DNA of 64,000 nucleotides from Xenorhabdus nematophila ATCC 19061 (GCF_000252955.1 NC_014228.1:4248701-4312700); one strand, 5' to 3'. Positions 20,394-29,527 are shown, counted from the stretch's first letter. A program made the numbers and translations. The notes: generated by a model from the letters alone, not told the origin.

Positions 20394-20506
20394 CTAAAAA
20401 AGAAAGAGAAATATTTTCTGAAGCTGATTTACTTGCAGATTTGAACGACTATAACTCACATGCGGATGAATTGGCCGTTGTCACCTCCGCTGAATTAGGT
20501 GAATGA
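20351..20506 (+). CDS. Antitoxin remnant or short antitoxin upstream of the PemK-like toxin
   Basis: A 51-codon frame: MCLFSIEKSKYGCSTKKERE then IFSEADLLADLNDYNSHADE and LAVVTSAELGE. The last 30 residues resemble the toxin-binding tail of MazE/PemI-type antitoxins. The usual N-terminal AbrB-type DNA-binding domain is missing: that position is occupied by the inverted-repeat segment at 20268-20393. Its stop codon overlaps the toxin start (ATGA), as expected for a co-translated pair. It may be a truncated, possibly still neutralising, antitoxin. No good ribosome-binding site is visible. Confidence 0.5.
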   Translation: MCLFSIEKSKYGCSTKKEREIFSEADLLADLNDYNSHADELAVVTSAELGE

Positions 20507-20880
20507 TGCATCCATACCTACCCAAACGAAATGATATCATTTTTATTGATTTTGAGCCTGTTAAAGGAAAAGAGATAGGAAAAGTACGGCCAGCCCTCGT
20601 CCTTTCCAGTGAGGAATATAATAAAAAAACAGGTCTGGTTATTATATGTCCGATAAGTACAAGTATTCGCGGAGGTGAGACTGAGGTGCCAATCAATAAT
20701 CTGGAAAAGCCGAGTGTCGTTACGGCAAGTTTGATTCAGACCTTATCGTGGAGAAAATCAAAGTTTGCGGCTGTAGCTGAACCTGCGGTGATAGATGAAG
20801 TGCTAGCGCGTCTTATTCCTTTAATTGGTGCTGCTCACTTATTTAGTCACCTTGACAGCTTTCCCGTAAAATACGCATGA
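20503..20880 (+). CDS. PemK/MazF-family endoribonuclease toxin
   Basis: A 125-residue cytoplasmic toxin of the MazF/PemK (CcdB-like) fold. The family hallmarks are KRNDIIFIDFEPVKGKEIGKVRPALVLS near the N-terminus, LVIICPISTSIRGGETEVPI in the middle and SLIQTLSWRKSKFAAVAEPA near residue 85. Enzymes of this family cut mRNA at short motifs. The gene is intact and directly follows the antitoxin fragment. Its 3' end overlaps that of yhfS by 38 bases on the opposite strand. Confidence 0.85.
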   Translation: MMHPYLPKRNDIIFIDFEPVKGKEIGKVRPALVLSSEEYNKKTGLVIICPISTSIRGGETEVPINNLEKPSVVTASLIQTLSWRKSKFAAVAEPAVIDEVLARLIPLIGAAHLFSHLDSFPVKYA

Positions 20881-21928
20881 CGGTATTTGCACCACTGCGG
20901 TTGGGATTGATGCGGATCATGCGTTGTTCCAGCGAAGGATCTGTTTGGCGAAATGTGCCGGAAATTCGGTAGAACAGCGGGGGAATTTCAAACTTTGATT
21001 CTGCCCCTACCGGATACGGCAATGCTCCTAATGTATGAGATGCGGTAAGCACTTTTTCTGTGATGGGTTCGTGAAATTCGACTAATAAGACTTTCGATTG
21101 CGCGTTAGCAAGAAACGCCTGTTTGACTTGTGGCAATTCTCCCTGATTTAAACGAATGACCAGTTCGTTGTTAACTTCAGCCTGCACTGCGTGCATGACT
21201 GGCGCAGACACCATGCCCCGCAAGGCTTCCATTGCCTGATAACCTTGTATCTGACAGCCACCGGAATACATGCTGTGGCGCAGGGTATCAATGGCGGATT
21301 GCTTGCCGACAACCAGTCCGACACCTTGTGGTCCCAATAATTTAAAGCAAGAAAATGTGGAAAGTGTTGAGCCATATTCACAGCCAATCTGTGTGACTTT
21401 CATGACAGCGTAGTTATCATCCACCAATGAAGGAATGTGATACTGATTCACGGTATCTATCACGTCTTGCAGAGAATAACGGTCAGACATCTTCTGGCGG
21501 GTATGCTGAATAAGGCAGGCTGCTGGTTGGTATTGCCGGATGGCAGCCACAATGTGTTCTGGATGATTGAAATCTGCGTGGACGACGTGAAGCCCCATTT
21601 GTTCAAGCGACACTTTGGTGGTGGGATAAATCGGCGCACTATGTACAAGTAATGTCGCGTTTGGGCTGACTAAAGCGGCCAGCCCCGCACGTAATGCGCC
21701 GGTACCTGCTCCATTGACAAAGGCCGCCGCTTCAGCGCCGAAAAATGCGGCAATGACGGCTTCGATGCGGCGGGTCATACGTGGCTGCTGGAGATCCGGG
21801 ACTAAACCCAGATCTCCCTGAGAAAGAAAATCAGCCCCCGGAAAGTGACGACAAATAATATCCACCAGCTTGAATTGTTGCTGTTGTGCTTGCATCATCG
21901 TCATACTTTGTAATGGATAGGTTTTCAT
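20843..21928 (-). CDS. yhfS: YhfS, PLP-dependent aminotransferase-like protein
   Basis: A 361-residue fold-type I pyridoxal-phosphate enzyme of unknown substrate. Visible features are the cofactor glycine-rich turn FVNGAGTGALRAGLAAL, the aspartate segment PSLVDDNYAVM and the Schiff-base lysine in CFKLLGPQGVGLVVG. It is the last gene of a yhf operon whose members in E. coli have no settled pathway. It starts five bases after yhfT. The 3' end overlaps the convergent toxin gene. Confidence 0.88.
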   Translation of the reverse strand: MKTYPLQSMTMMQAQQQQFKLVDIICRHFPGADFLSQGDLGLVPDLQQPRMTRRIEAVIAAFFGAEAAAFVNGAGTGALRAGLAALVSPNATLLVHSAPIYPTTKVSLEQMGLHVVHADFNHPEHIVAAIRQYQPAACLIQHTRQKMSDRYSLQDVIDTVNQYHIPSLVDDNYAVMKVTQIGCEYGSTLSTFSCFKLLGPQGVGLVVGKQSAIDTLRHSMYSGGCQIQGYQAMEALRGMVSAPVMHAVQAEVNNELVIRLNQGELPQVKQAFLANAQSKVLLVEFHEPITEKVLTASHTLGALPYPVGAESKFEIPPLFYRISGTFRQTDPSLEQRMIRINPNRSGANTVMRILRESCQGD

Positions 21929-21932
21929 TTGC

Positions 21933-23282
21933 TTATTTTATTCCCAGCAGAAAGAGCAGGTTTGCCAGAATACCCACGGCAATCGTTGCGATCGGGCCGA
22001 TAGCCATTTCGACTAAAGGTCGCTTGGACGTCCGGTTGAGTAAATAGATACCCGCTACAATCATAAAGCCCACTCCCGGCAGAATGGCATTGGATGCAAT
22101 CATAGCACCAACCAACAGGGCAACTTCGAGCATTTTGGTGATCGCGGTACGGATATGTCCGCTACATGCTTTCACACCCGGGTATTTGTCCAGCCAGATT
22201 GCGATTTTTGCCAGCAACTGAATCTCGATGAACATGGTGATGCCGCCAGCGATAAAGGCAATCCAAGGATTATTGGTTGCCAGACCGGCAACAAACACAA
22301 ACTTCATGCCATTCGGGCTGTAAACACCTGTGGCGATCGCCGTCGTACCCACTAATGGGATAAACCCGATGGCACGTGCCAGTGCGACCAACAATGCGTT
22401 GGTTTGTTCCCCTTGCGCCATTAATTGCAGTGAAACAGGGCCTTCCGCCAGTAAGCTGACAGACATTGTTGCTGCACTGGCCGTCAGGCCGCCACACAGG
22501 ATCAGCAGCCATTTGTTTTTCTGGATGCGTTCTATGCGGCTTGAAAACAGGCCGACCAGCATCTCGTTGGCTCCTTTTTGTGCCGCTGACTGAGCCGGAC
22601 GTTCACGCATGGCAAAGTAGAACATGGCAATCATGGATAGCAACAAGGCTGCGCCATTCGGGTCGATGCTGACCGGTTTTTCAATCATGCCGCCGAAGCT
22701 CAACGGACCAATGGCTTTGGTTGCCAGATAGCCCACCAGTGCGGTGAACATCACCAAAAGCCCTTTACGGTAACCATATTGGTAGCCGACAACCATTGCC
22801 GGGAACAGGGCAAAACAGGCAACAATCGGATCACCGACTTTCTTGAGGTCATCGGTGAAATTCACCGGTAGCATGGCAAACAGTTCCACCACCGAACGCA
22901 GGCCAGCCAGCAAGGCGATGGCATACAGGGCGCCGATAATACCGGAAGAAACAAATCCCCTCCGGCTGTTGGCACACCAGATACCTATCATGTCAGTACC
23001 CAGTAACAGGCTGTGTACCAGAACAATGGGCGCGGTGAGTGAAAAAGGGATACCGAAGCCCACAACTAAGCCAATGCTCAGGGCAAAGCTGGTTGCAGCA
23101 AGTGCTTTGCGGCTCATTCGGCCTTCGAGGTATTCCGGCAGGAGGGGGCGCAGACCGTCATGAAAAACGGCGATGCCACGGTTTGCCATCATAGAGGCAA
23201 TGGCACCGATTGCGGCCAATAATCCTGCCTTAAAAGGGTCAACTTCCATCAATCTCATCAGGAATTCATGAAGGTGTGGCAT
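21933..23282 (-). CDS. yhfT: YhfT, multi-span membrane transporter of the yhf operon
   Basis: A 449-residue integral membrane protein with about ten to twelve hydrophobic segments (for example AGLLAAIGAIASMMANRGIA and VLVHSLLLGTDMIGIWCANS). It matches the E. coli YhfT family, predicted to carry the unknown substrate of the pathway. It lies between yhfU (10 bases upstream) and yhfS. No signal peptide or soluble domain is seen. Confidence 0.85.
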   Translation of the reverse strand: MPHLHEFLMRLMEVDPFKAGLLAAIGAIASMMANRGIAVFHDGLRPLLPEYLEGRMSRKALAATSFALSIGLVVGFGIPFSLTAPIVLVHSLLLGTDMIGIWCANSRRGFVSSGIIGALYAIALLAGLRSVVELFAMLPVNFTDDLKKVGDPIVACFALFPAMVVGYQYGYRKGLLVMFTALVGYLATKAIGPLSFGGMIEKPVSIDPNGAALLLSMIAMFYFAMRERPAQSAAQKGANEMLVGLFSSRIERIQKNKWLLILCGGLTASAATMSVSLLAEGPVSLQLMAQGEQTNALLVALARAIGFIPLVGTTAIATGVYSPNGMKFVFVAGLATNNPWIAFIAGGITMFIEIQLLAKIAIWLDKYPGVKACSGHIRTAITKMLEVALLVGAMIASNAILPGVGFMIVAGIYLLNRTSKRPLVEMAIGPIATIAVGILANLLFLLGIK

Positions 23283-23292
23283 GATATGCTCC

Positions 23293-23655
23293 TTACTGTG
23301 AGATGAGGGCAGTGATGATCACCGGCAGGATGATCTCAATATCTTGTCCCGTAAAACCAAAGGCCTTTTTACCTGCTTTTACATGAGCGATTATCTCGTC
23401 GTCAGACAGGATCTTGCCCGGCATACCGAGAGTGGCACATTGATCCAAACCGATAAGGGCTATGGCCATCGCCAGAGCGCCACCCCCTCCCGTATTACAT
23501 GCGCCAAGATAGTAATCGGCTTCGTCATTCTTAATCGCCATCGCTGCTTCAATGTCATTCATGACGGTAATAGAAGTCGCTTTATCTCCTGCCAATTGGC
23601 GAATGCTTTCTGCGATTGCCTCTTTCTCTGTTTGTCCACCAACGACAAATCTCAT
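23293..23655 (-). CDS. yhfU: YhfU, small conserved protein of the yhf operon
   Basis: A 120-residue cytoplasmic protein (MRFVVGGQTEKEAIAESIRQ, then NTGGGGALAMAIALIGLDQC). It belongs to the YhfU family, which has no known activity. The Gly-rich segment and neighbouring Cys suggest a small-molecule-binding site, but that is only inference. It is separated from php by 145 bases that hold a dispersed repeat. Confidence 0.82.
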   Translation of the reverse strand: MRFVVGGQTEKEAIAESIRQLAGDKATSITVMNDIEAAMAIKNDEADYYLGACNTGGGGALAMAIALIGLDQCATLGMPGKILSDDEIIAHVKAGKKAFGFTGQDIEIILPVIITALISQ

Positions 23656-23699
23656 GTTGTTATCCCTCTCTTTGTCTCTTCTATCGGATTGTTTTTATG

Positions 23700-23756
23700 C
23701 CCTTTGTCTTTCAAGTTGCCATTTCGTTGGCTGCATCCTGGAATTCATTGGGTACA
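23700..23756. repeat. Dispersed palindromic repeat, copy a
   Basis: CCCTTTGTCTTTCAAGTTGC at one end and GAATTCATTGGGTACA at the other. This is the same pattern as the copies at 28901, 32349 and 43757. It lies in the yhfU-php gap. Confidence 0.7.
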
Positions 23757-23800
23757 GAATGTTATGTTTTATAAAGTTATGTGTTGGAGTTTTATATGTT

Positions 23801-24826
23801 TTAAGTACAGTCTTGGAAAAATCGTGCAGGATTATCGCGTAGCATCTGATCTATTTGCATCTGGGTAAAGCCCGCATCCAGCAACATGGGAACGAATACT
23901 GTTAACAGATAATCAAACCCATTGCCTCCGTTGTTTTTCAAATGAGAACGGCGTGTTATGTCTTGAGAAAGCATGACGCGATCAAGCAACCCGCGCTGGG
24001 TAATTTCCAGCAACATGGCAATACGCCCGCTGTCTGGGTAGTAATTATTTTTGCCTATCGTATCGAATTGCACCCATGTTCCGGCCTCCAGCAGTGGAAT
24101 GATGATGTCCAGGTTATCTCTCAGATCGCAATGGCCGATGGCGATATGTTCGGGGGAGACGCCGAATCCGGTTAACAGGGCGAGTTGTTCACGTCCCATT
24201 GTGCTTAAAGTGGTATGGGTGGAAATAGGGCAGCCTGTTGCCTGATGTGCCAATGCCGCTGCTGCAAATACTTTTTTTTCATCTTCCGTGATTTGTCCAA
24301 GGCTGGAACCAATCTCTGCGATGATCCCGGCTTTCAATTCGGTGCCATCAATCCCGGTTTCTATTTCCGCGACCATGTCATCGGCTATTGCTTGTATGCT
24401 TAGTTCTTTGAAATGGGCGGGGAAAAATGGCTGTTTATAGTAGCCTGTTGAGGCAAGGATATTAATGCGGGTATCACGCATTAGATTCAGCATAAAAGCC
24501 GGATTGCGTCCCATATAGCGGTTGGTCATCTCTACGATATTTCGTACACCGAGGGTATAGAGATGGCGAAGCTCATCTACGATCAGATCGTATTGATCCA
24601 GCCGGCAATCTACACTGCCTTTCTCACCAGAGAGATCGATATGCAGATGTTCATGCACATAGGTATAGCCTGATGCGTCAATGCGGCGATTGGTTTTTAC
24701 TGCCAAATGATGATTAACAGTTTGATTTTCTGATGAAGATTGCAGTGTATCACCTCCGATATTCAACTTGATATCGTTGATATCCCGCTGCCCAAATATG
24801 CCTTCAACTGCATCAATATCCCACAA
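23801..24826 (-). CDS. php: Php (YhfV), phosphotriesterase-like amidohydrolase
   Basis: TIM-barrel metal hydrolase of the phosphotriesterase-homology family. The metal-ligand segments are present: HEHLHIDLS (first His pair), KAGIIAEIGSS, PISTHTTLSTM, HCDLRDN and LSQDITRRSH. Its substrate is unknown. The recognisable domain starts only at about residue 53 (SGYTYVHEHL), and no ATG lies near it. The annotated frame opens with a TTG at 24826. A CTG preceded by GGAGGTG, about 30 codons further in, is another possible start. The neighbouring yhfW of E. coli is absent. Confidence 0.85.
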   Translation of the reverse strand: MWDIDAVEGIFGQRDINDIKLNIGGDTLQSSSENQTVNHHLAVKTNRRIDASGYTYVHEHLHIDLSGEKGSVDCRLDQYDLIVDELRHLYTLGVRNIVEMTNRYMGRNPAFMLNLMRDTRINILASTGYYKQPFFPAHFKELSIQAIADDMVAEIETGIDGTELKAGIIAEIGSSLGQITEDEKKVFAAAALAHQATGCPISTHTTLSTMGREQLALLTGFGVSPEHIAIGHCDLRDNLDIIIPLLEAGTWVQFDTIGKNNYYPDSGRIAMLLEITQRGLLDRVMLSQDITRRSHLKNNGGNGFDYLLTVFVPMLLDAGFTQMQIDQMLRDNPARFFQDCT

Positions 24827-24921
24827 AATAGTCGGGCAGGATCATGCTGTAAATCCACTATAGCGAAAATAACATTATTTGATGACGTAATAATATTATA
24901 TGTAATCCCTCTGTTGAGGGA

Positions 24922-26097
24922 TTATTGCGTATAGCCATTATTTTTCCAATTTCCCTGACTGTCATAAATACCTTCAAGTTTGGGAGAGTTTGACTGAATG
25001 CCGGAAACAAGGGCTACATCGCTGCGAGTCACGAAAATCTGGGTGCGGAAGCACATGATCACCGGGCTACCGATAGGGTATGCGCCTGATAACGGAAGGT
25101 GGTAGTCAATGCAAGGCTCACCCAAATGTAGTACGCGGACTGTTTTAGGCGATATTGCGTGTTCAGGGAAAACCAGAGCATGTTTCATTTGCCCGCGTTT
25201 GTAGTAACCGCCACCATAACAGTAACTATTGTCGTCGTAATGATGAGAAATTTCGGTGACATAAACCATCGCGATGTGTTCTGGTTCCTGACCACTGAGA
25301 TTGGCAGGGATAGTGCCGGTCAAAGCATGACCTGGTTCAAGATGGGTTGCGCCATATTTGGCCAATAGCGGGATGGTGTTACAGCTCGAAACTGAAGGTG
25401 CATTGATTTGTGAAAGTTTAACACCGAGTTGCTCAACCCGATTTCGTGCACGAATAAGCGTGAGTAAATTGATCGTCGGCAGGGTTGTTTTATATCGGGC
25501 ATCCCATGACAGGCAAGGGAAATGAGTCAGGCCGCTCAATTTAATGCCGGGCATCCGTTTTAAGGCCGCTACCGTGGCATCCAGTTCATTAAAGGTGATG
25601 CCGGATTCTTGGTAGGGAAAGACGATATCGCGTTTATCAAATACTTTCAGCATCACGGGCTGAATGAGCCCTAATTTTTCCGCAGCATCAGAAATGGCTT
25701 GTGCTTTTTCGAGAGAAAATACCGTAATGATATCCGGATGATGCTTGAGCATGGTTTCTATTAAATGCGTTGGCGTTTGCACTAAGTGACCGATGTGACA
25801 GAGTGGTATGCCATGCTGGCTCAGGCTGTAGGCTTCTCTGAAATCAACTGCCACCACGCCACGATAACCAATCTCGATCAATTTCTTGGCTAGCCACGGG
25901 TTACGCCCAATTTGTTTGGTCATCAAATAGAGTTCGATACCATATTGTTCTGCAACTTGCAGTAAACGGCGACCATTGTGCAAAACCTGATCGACATCAA
26001 TGATATAAGTATCTGGCAATATGATGCCCTGTTGCCAAAGTACTTTTGCAACTTCAATTAATTTGGGATTCTGTTTTTTCAGTGAATCAATAAACAT
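24922..26097 (-). CDS. yhfX: YhfX, alanine-racemase-fold PLP protein
   Basis: A fold-type III pyridoxal-phosphate enzyme of unknown substrate. I start it at the ATG at 26097 (MFIDSLKKQNPKLIEVAKVL), preceded by AAGGGAGACCT, giving 391 residues. The cofactor lysine lies in IELYLMTKQIGRNPWLAKKL and the barrel strands follow (GVVAVDFREAYSLSQHGIPL, GLTHFPCLS). Acts in the same yhf pathway as YhfS, Php and the transporter YhfT. In E. coli a yhfW gene lies between php and yhfX. Here only 95 non-coding bases separate them. Confidence 0.87.
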   Translation of the reverse strand: MFIDSLKKQNPKLIEVAKVLWQQGIILPDTYIIDVDQVLHNGRRLLQVAEQYGIELYLMTKQIGRNPWLAKKLIEIGYRGVVAVDFREAYSLSQHGIPLCHIGHLVQTPTHLIETMLKHHPDIITVFSLEKAQAISDAAEKLGLIQPVMLKVFDKRDIVFPYQESGITFNELDATVAALKRMPGIKLSGLTHFPCLSWDARYKTTLPTINLLTLIRARNRVEQLGVKLSQINAPSVSSCNTIPLLAKYGATHLEPGHALTGTIPANLSGQEPEHIAMVYVTEISHHYDDNSYCYGGGYYKRGQMKHALVFPEHAISPKTVRVLHLGEPCIDYHLPLSGAYPIGSPVIMCFRTQIFVTRSDVALVSGIQSNSPKLEGIYDSQGNWKNNGYTQ

Positions 26098-26203
26098 AGG
26101 TCTCCCTTCATGTCTGCAAAGCAGCAACGCTGTGTAAAAGTCAAAAACGTTTTGTGAAGCTATTAATCTTCATTTTTTTGAATATTTGTTGTGTAATCAA
26201 AAG

Positions 26204-26566
26204 CTAATCTTTTTCGATCGAAAGCATTAAACCATATAAATTTACTAACAGGTAGCCTTCTTCATTGGGGTGCAGAGTGACTGCAAATTTTTCAATGAGG
26301 GAGTGGTGAATTGTGACTATTTGATCGTAAAGCTCGGATTGTTCAATTTTGACCAAGACTATTTTATCCAGCGGAGAAATCTGTTCACCACGACGTGACC
26401 GCATGAAAGCACTTGCCATGTGGGTTAGTGCCATTTCACCTTGCGGATTATGGACAGGGATGAGCCAGATATTTTCCAGATCATGCACAACATCTAGCAT
26501 GTTGTCGTAGATATCTTGATCGATGACGCCACCTTGCCGGAGGATAATTAATCGTTGTTCTACCAT
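26204..26566 (-). CDS. yhfY: YhfY, PRD-domain protein
   Basis: A 120-residue single PTS-regulation-like (PRD) domain: VVHDLENIWLIPVHNPQGEM, ALTHMASAFMRSRRGEQIS, and a C-terminal half with IEKFAVTLHPNEEGYLLVNL containing the conserved His. PRD domains are usually phosphorylated on His in PTS-controlled regulators. Here it stands alone beside the regulator yhfZ, so it may modulate expression of the operon. Confidence 0.82.
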   Translation of the reverse strand: MVEQRLIILRQGGVIDQDIYDNMLDVVHDLENIWLIPVHNPQGEMALTHMASAFMRSRRGEQISPLDKIVLVKIEQSELYDQIVTIHHSLIEKFAVTLHPNEEGYLLVNLYGLMLSIEKD

Positions 26567-26620
26567 TGCTTTTTGTTATACATAGGTGTTAATCAACAGC
26601 TTATTTTGGCTGATCAAGCT

Positions 26621-27529
26621 TCAATAAACGGGTTCAATGGTACCTGCGATGACATTTTGTTGATGAGTGAGTAATTTATCTCTATCAACCATAGTATGCA
26701 GGAGCTGCTGAATAGGGATGTTATCTTTATGGACAAGAATAACGGCTTCAGAAGCTTTGATAAAACACTCACTATCATCAGGAAGCTGCGTCATCAGGCC
26801 CTGAGCGAGCAGCTCATGGCCTTGTCCGACATTCCAGATAGCCGCATCAATATGGCCTTTTATGATTTGATTCAGACATTCGTGGTAGGAGACCTCGATT
26901 AATTCAATTTCTTTTCCTTCAAAGAATTGATTTGTCATTATTTTTTGGTCTGCCGAGGTACTATCCAACCCAACGCGGCGAATAGATTCCATTTCGCCAT
27001 GACGGAAGATTAACCTATGCCTGTCTGTATAACTGTGTGTCCCTAGTGAAAGCGCAATATATAAATCTTTATTTTCAGGGTGTTGCTCTGCTGCAAGTCT
27101 TGATGTTACTGCTAAGTCATAAACACCGCTCAGTAAGCATTCAATGCGGATATCTGAGCCTCGCATATGGGCAAAGTAAAAAGGAATACCTGCACACAAT
27201 GCTTTCAAACCACTTGCCAGCCCTTCATAAGCGCGGGTATAAGGCAATGGCATCGCACAGACTACATTACCAATATCGGCATACTCCAAGAGCAATTTGT
27301 GGTTTATTTGCACAAGGATGCTACCGTTACGACCACGACGCTTAATGCCAATCGCCTGTGTCTGTTCGAGTGATTTTAATGCTGCCTGCATTAAACCCAC
27401 GGATAAACCACATTCTTTTGCTAGTAATTCTATGGTTTTCAGACGGTTGCCAGATTGTTCTGAGAGGAGGTAACGAGCCAAAAACGCTTGGGCAATTCCC
27501 TCTTTTTTAATGAATGTTTGATTCATCAT
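26621..27529 (-). CDS. yhfZ: YhfZ, GntR-like transcriptional regulator with ligand-binding domain
   Basis: 302 residues. The N-terminal winged helix reads FLARYLLSEQSGNRLKTIEL and KECGLSVGLMQAALKSLEQ, then the wing (IGIKRRGRNGSILVQI). The rest resembles a periplasmic-binding-protein-like effector domain (LPYTRAYEGLASGLKALCAG and AIWNVGQGHELLAQGL). First gene of the yhfZ-Y-X-php-U-T-S transcript, so it is the likely controller of the operon. Target and effector are unknown. Confidence 0.82.
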   Translation of the reverse strand: MMNQTFIKKEGIAQAFLARYLLSEQSGNRLKTIELLAKECGLSVGLMQAALKSLEQTQAIGIKRRGRNGSILVQINHKLLLEYADIGNVVCAMPLPYTRAYEGLASGLKALCAGIPFYFAHMRGSDIRIECLLSGVYDLAVTSRLAAEQHPENKDLYIALSLGTHSYTDRHRLIFRHGEMESIRRVGLDSTSADQKIMTNQFFEGKEIELIEVSYHECLNQIIKGHIDAAIWNVGQGHELLAQGLMTQLPDDSECFIKASEAVILVHKDNIPIQQLLHTMVDRDKLLTHQQNVIAGTIEPVY

Positions 27530-28001
27530 TACAAGTTATTATCCATTCCTATTTATCTTCATAAACTTGAACATAAATCGCAATAAGCTAATTAAAGAAA
27601 GTGGATTAATATCACAATTACAAAAAAAATGAAAATTTAAAAATTAACAAAATTCATTATTATCAATATTTTGAATATATATTTCAATTTGATCTTGAAG
27701 ATATAAAATCATCACTATAGAGGAATATAGCGGGATAAAGTTGTTGCCTCTATGTATCCGCTATATTTTTCTGCCTGGATAGTGATTTTTGCTACTCTAT
27801 TTATCCCATGATAGGATGGTTTGGTTACATCCTGTACCTTATTTTTGGATAAAGAAATAAAATAACTGATCGTGAATATTTTATTTAATTATATTAAAAA
27901 AAAGGTTTTTCTCTTGCAATATTAAATAATAAAGTTGGCTTATTTTAGATTTATATTTTAGATAGTCTATAATTAAATCATAAATTAAAAGGTTGTCACT
28001 G
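27530..28001. other. AT-rich spacer between yhfZ and the hydrolase gene, with one hairpin
   Basis: 472 bases of AT-rich DNA holding divergent promoters for yhfZ and the 28002 gene. A terminator-like stem-loop lies at 27725-27770: ATATAGCGGGATA pairs with TATCCGCTATAT and is followed by TTTTT. No gene is read into it on the plus strand. An 80-codon minus-strand frame starting inside the 28002 gene is AT-driven and rejected. Confidence 0.5.
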
Positions 28002-28889
28002 ATGCAGGTAACTGCCAATAATATTTCAATTGAAGTTGAAGACAGTGGTGGAGAAACCCGCCCGGCACTTTTGCTTATTATGGGTTTGAGTATGCAGCTC
28101 ATTGATTGGCCTGATGAAATCATTGGCCGATTAGTTGAGTCGGGATTCAGAGTGGTTTGCTATGACAACCGTGATGTAGGGTTAAGTCAGAAATTTGATC
28201 ACGCTCAATCGCGCTCTGTGGTATGGCAGAAGATTCGTCATTCTTTGCGGTTGCCGGTTCATGCGCCTTACAGCGTGCGGGATATGGCAGATGATGCCCT
28301 GGGTGTGCTTGATGCGTTGAATATTTCACAAGCGCATATTATTGGTGCGTCAATGGGAGGGATGATTGGGCAATGGCTGGCTGCGATGTATCCTGAGCGT
28401 GTCAAAAGTTTAGTCAGTATTATGAGTTCAAGTGGTGCGCGTAATCTGCCGTCATTGGGTTCAGATATTTTCGCATCAATATTGAAAAAGCCGGCAAGTT
28501 CAGATGAGAGTGATTTGATTGAGCATCAATTGAATCTGGCTCGAATTGTTTCTGGACCTTTCCATCAGTTGGATGAAGAAGCGTTGAGACAACATTTAAG
28601 AATAGCTTTGCGGCGGAGTGGTTATCATCCACAAGGAGTATTACGTCAGATGTTGGCTATTATGGCTGACTCTCAGCGGCCTGAGATTTTGGCAAAAATT
28701 AACTGTCCGACATTCGTTTTGCATGGTGACGCAGATCCACTCATTAATATCGCCTGTGGTGAAGACACGGCTAAACGGATCACGGGAGCTGAATTTTTGC
28801 CTGTCCATCAAATGGGGCATAATTTTCCGCCGCAATTTATGCAAGCGTTGACGGAGAACGTGATTCCATTTTTACATGGAGTGAAATGA
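28002..28889 (+). CDS. Alpha/beta hydrolase
   Basis: A 295-residue cytoplasmic alpha/beta-fold hydrolase. The nucleophile elbow is GASMGG with Ser117. The acid is in LHGDADPLI and the catalytic His in VHQMGHNFP. The oxyanion segment LLLIMGLSMQLIDW resembles a group of esterases and haloperoxidase-like enzymes common in proteobacteria. The substrate is unknown. I prefer the ATG at 28002 (MQVTANNISIEVEDSGG) with AAGG nine bases upstream over a TTG at 27993. Single-gene unit. Confidence 0.85.
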   Translation: MQVTANNISIEVEDSGGETRPALLLIMGLSMQLIDWPDEIIGRLVESGFRVVCYDNRDVGLSQKFDHAQSRSVVWQKIRHSLRLPVHAPYSVRDMADDALGVLDALNISQAHIIGASMGGMIGQWLAAMYPERVKSLVSIMSSSGARNLPSLGSDIFASILKKPASSDESDLIEHQLNLARIVSGPFHQLDEEALRQHLRIALRRSGYHPQGVLRQMLAIMADSQRPEILAKINCPTFVLHGDADPLINIACGEDTAKRITGAEFLPVHQMGHNFPPQFMQALTENVIPFLHGVK

Positions 28890-28900
28890 GCAAACAGAGA

Positions 28901-28960
28901 TATACCCAATAAATTTCGATTTGTGACTTGTTAGCTGCATTTTGAAACTTGTTGGGTATA
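28901..28960. repeat. Dispersed palindromic repeat, copy b
   Basis: 60 bases bounded by perfect 9-base inverted ends TATACCCAA and TTGGGTATA, with an internal segment resembling the other copies (GACTTGTTAGCTGCA). It follows the stop codon of the hydrolase gene by 12 bases. Confidence 0.75.
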
Positions 28961-28972
28961 ACTATTTCCCTA

Positions 28973-29527
28973 TTAAACTAAATTCTTCGTCATTATATAC
29001 ATTGTGCTTTGCTGTTTTGGGCTGGTAAAAAGGATATCTTTCTGCCATTTTATACCTTTTCTGGCATAAAACTTAATGGCAGATGTATTCTGTTCCAATA
29101 CTTCCAGCCAAAGCCATTTTTGTCCCTGCTCCTGACCGAGTTTGACGATATGGTCGAATAATTGATCGCCATATTTTTTCCCTGTCAGATGTGGCATCAG
29201 ATAGAGTTTATGCAAATAGATGCCGGCATATCCTTTATCAGGAATGGGTTAATTGAAGATGATTTTACTGAAACCAATAATATTGGCATGACGGGTTTCT
29301 GAATTGAGAACATGTCGGGGTTCAGCAATAAACCATTTGTGACCGGAGGATTGGAGCGAGGTCGATATTTGTTCTGCTGAACACTCCTGCGCGATATACG
29401 CTTCCAGTTCATCCTTATCATTCCATAAGCAGGAGAAATGAAAACGGTAGCTTATTTCCAATAGCTGGGATAATAACGTTGAGTCTTTTATCGTTGCTTC
29501 CCGTATAGATAACACAGATACCTCCAA
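28973..29527 (-). pseudogene. GNAT-family N-acetyltransferase with an in-frame stop
   Basis: The frame starts at 29527 (MEVSVLSIREATIKDSTLLS) and contains the GNAT fold. It is interrupted by a TAA at 29249-29251, after GFSKIIFN. It then continues in the same frame with PIPDKGYAGIYLHKLYLMPH and the acetyl-CoA motif HLTGKKYGDQLFDH, ending at 28973. A single nonsense mutation explains the break. The N-terminal 92 codons could still be translated but would lack the cofactor site. Confidence 0.85.

Noticed and set aside
13170-20880. Possible prophage
   Set aside because: Only IS elements, a small broken gene and a toxin are present. There are no integrase, capsid or tail genes.
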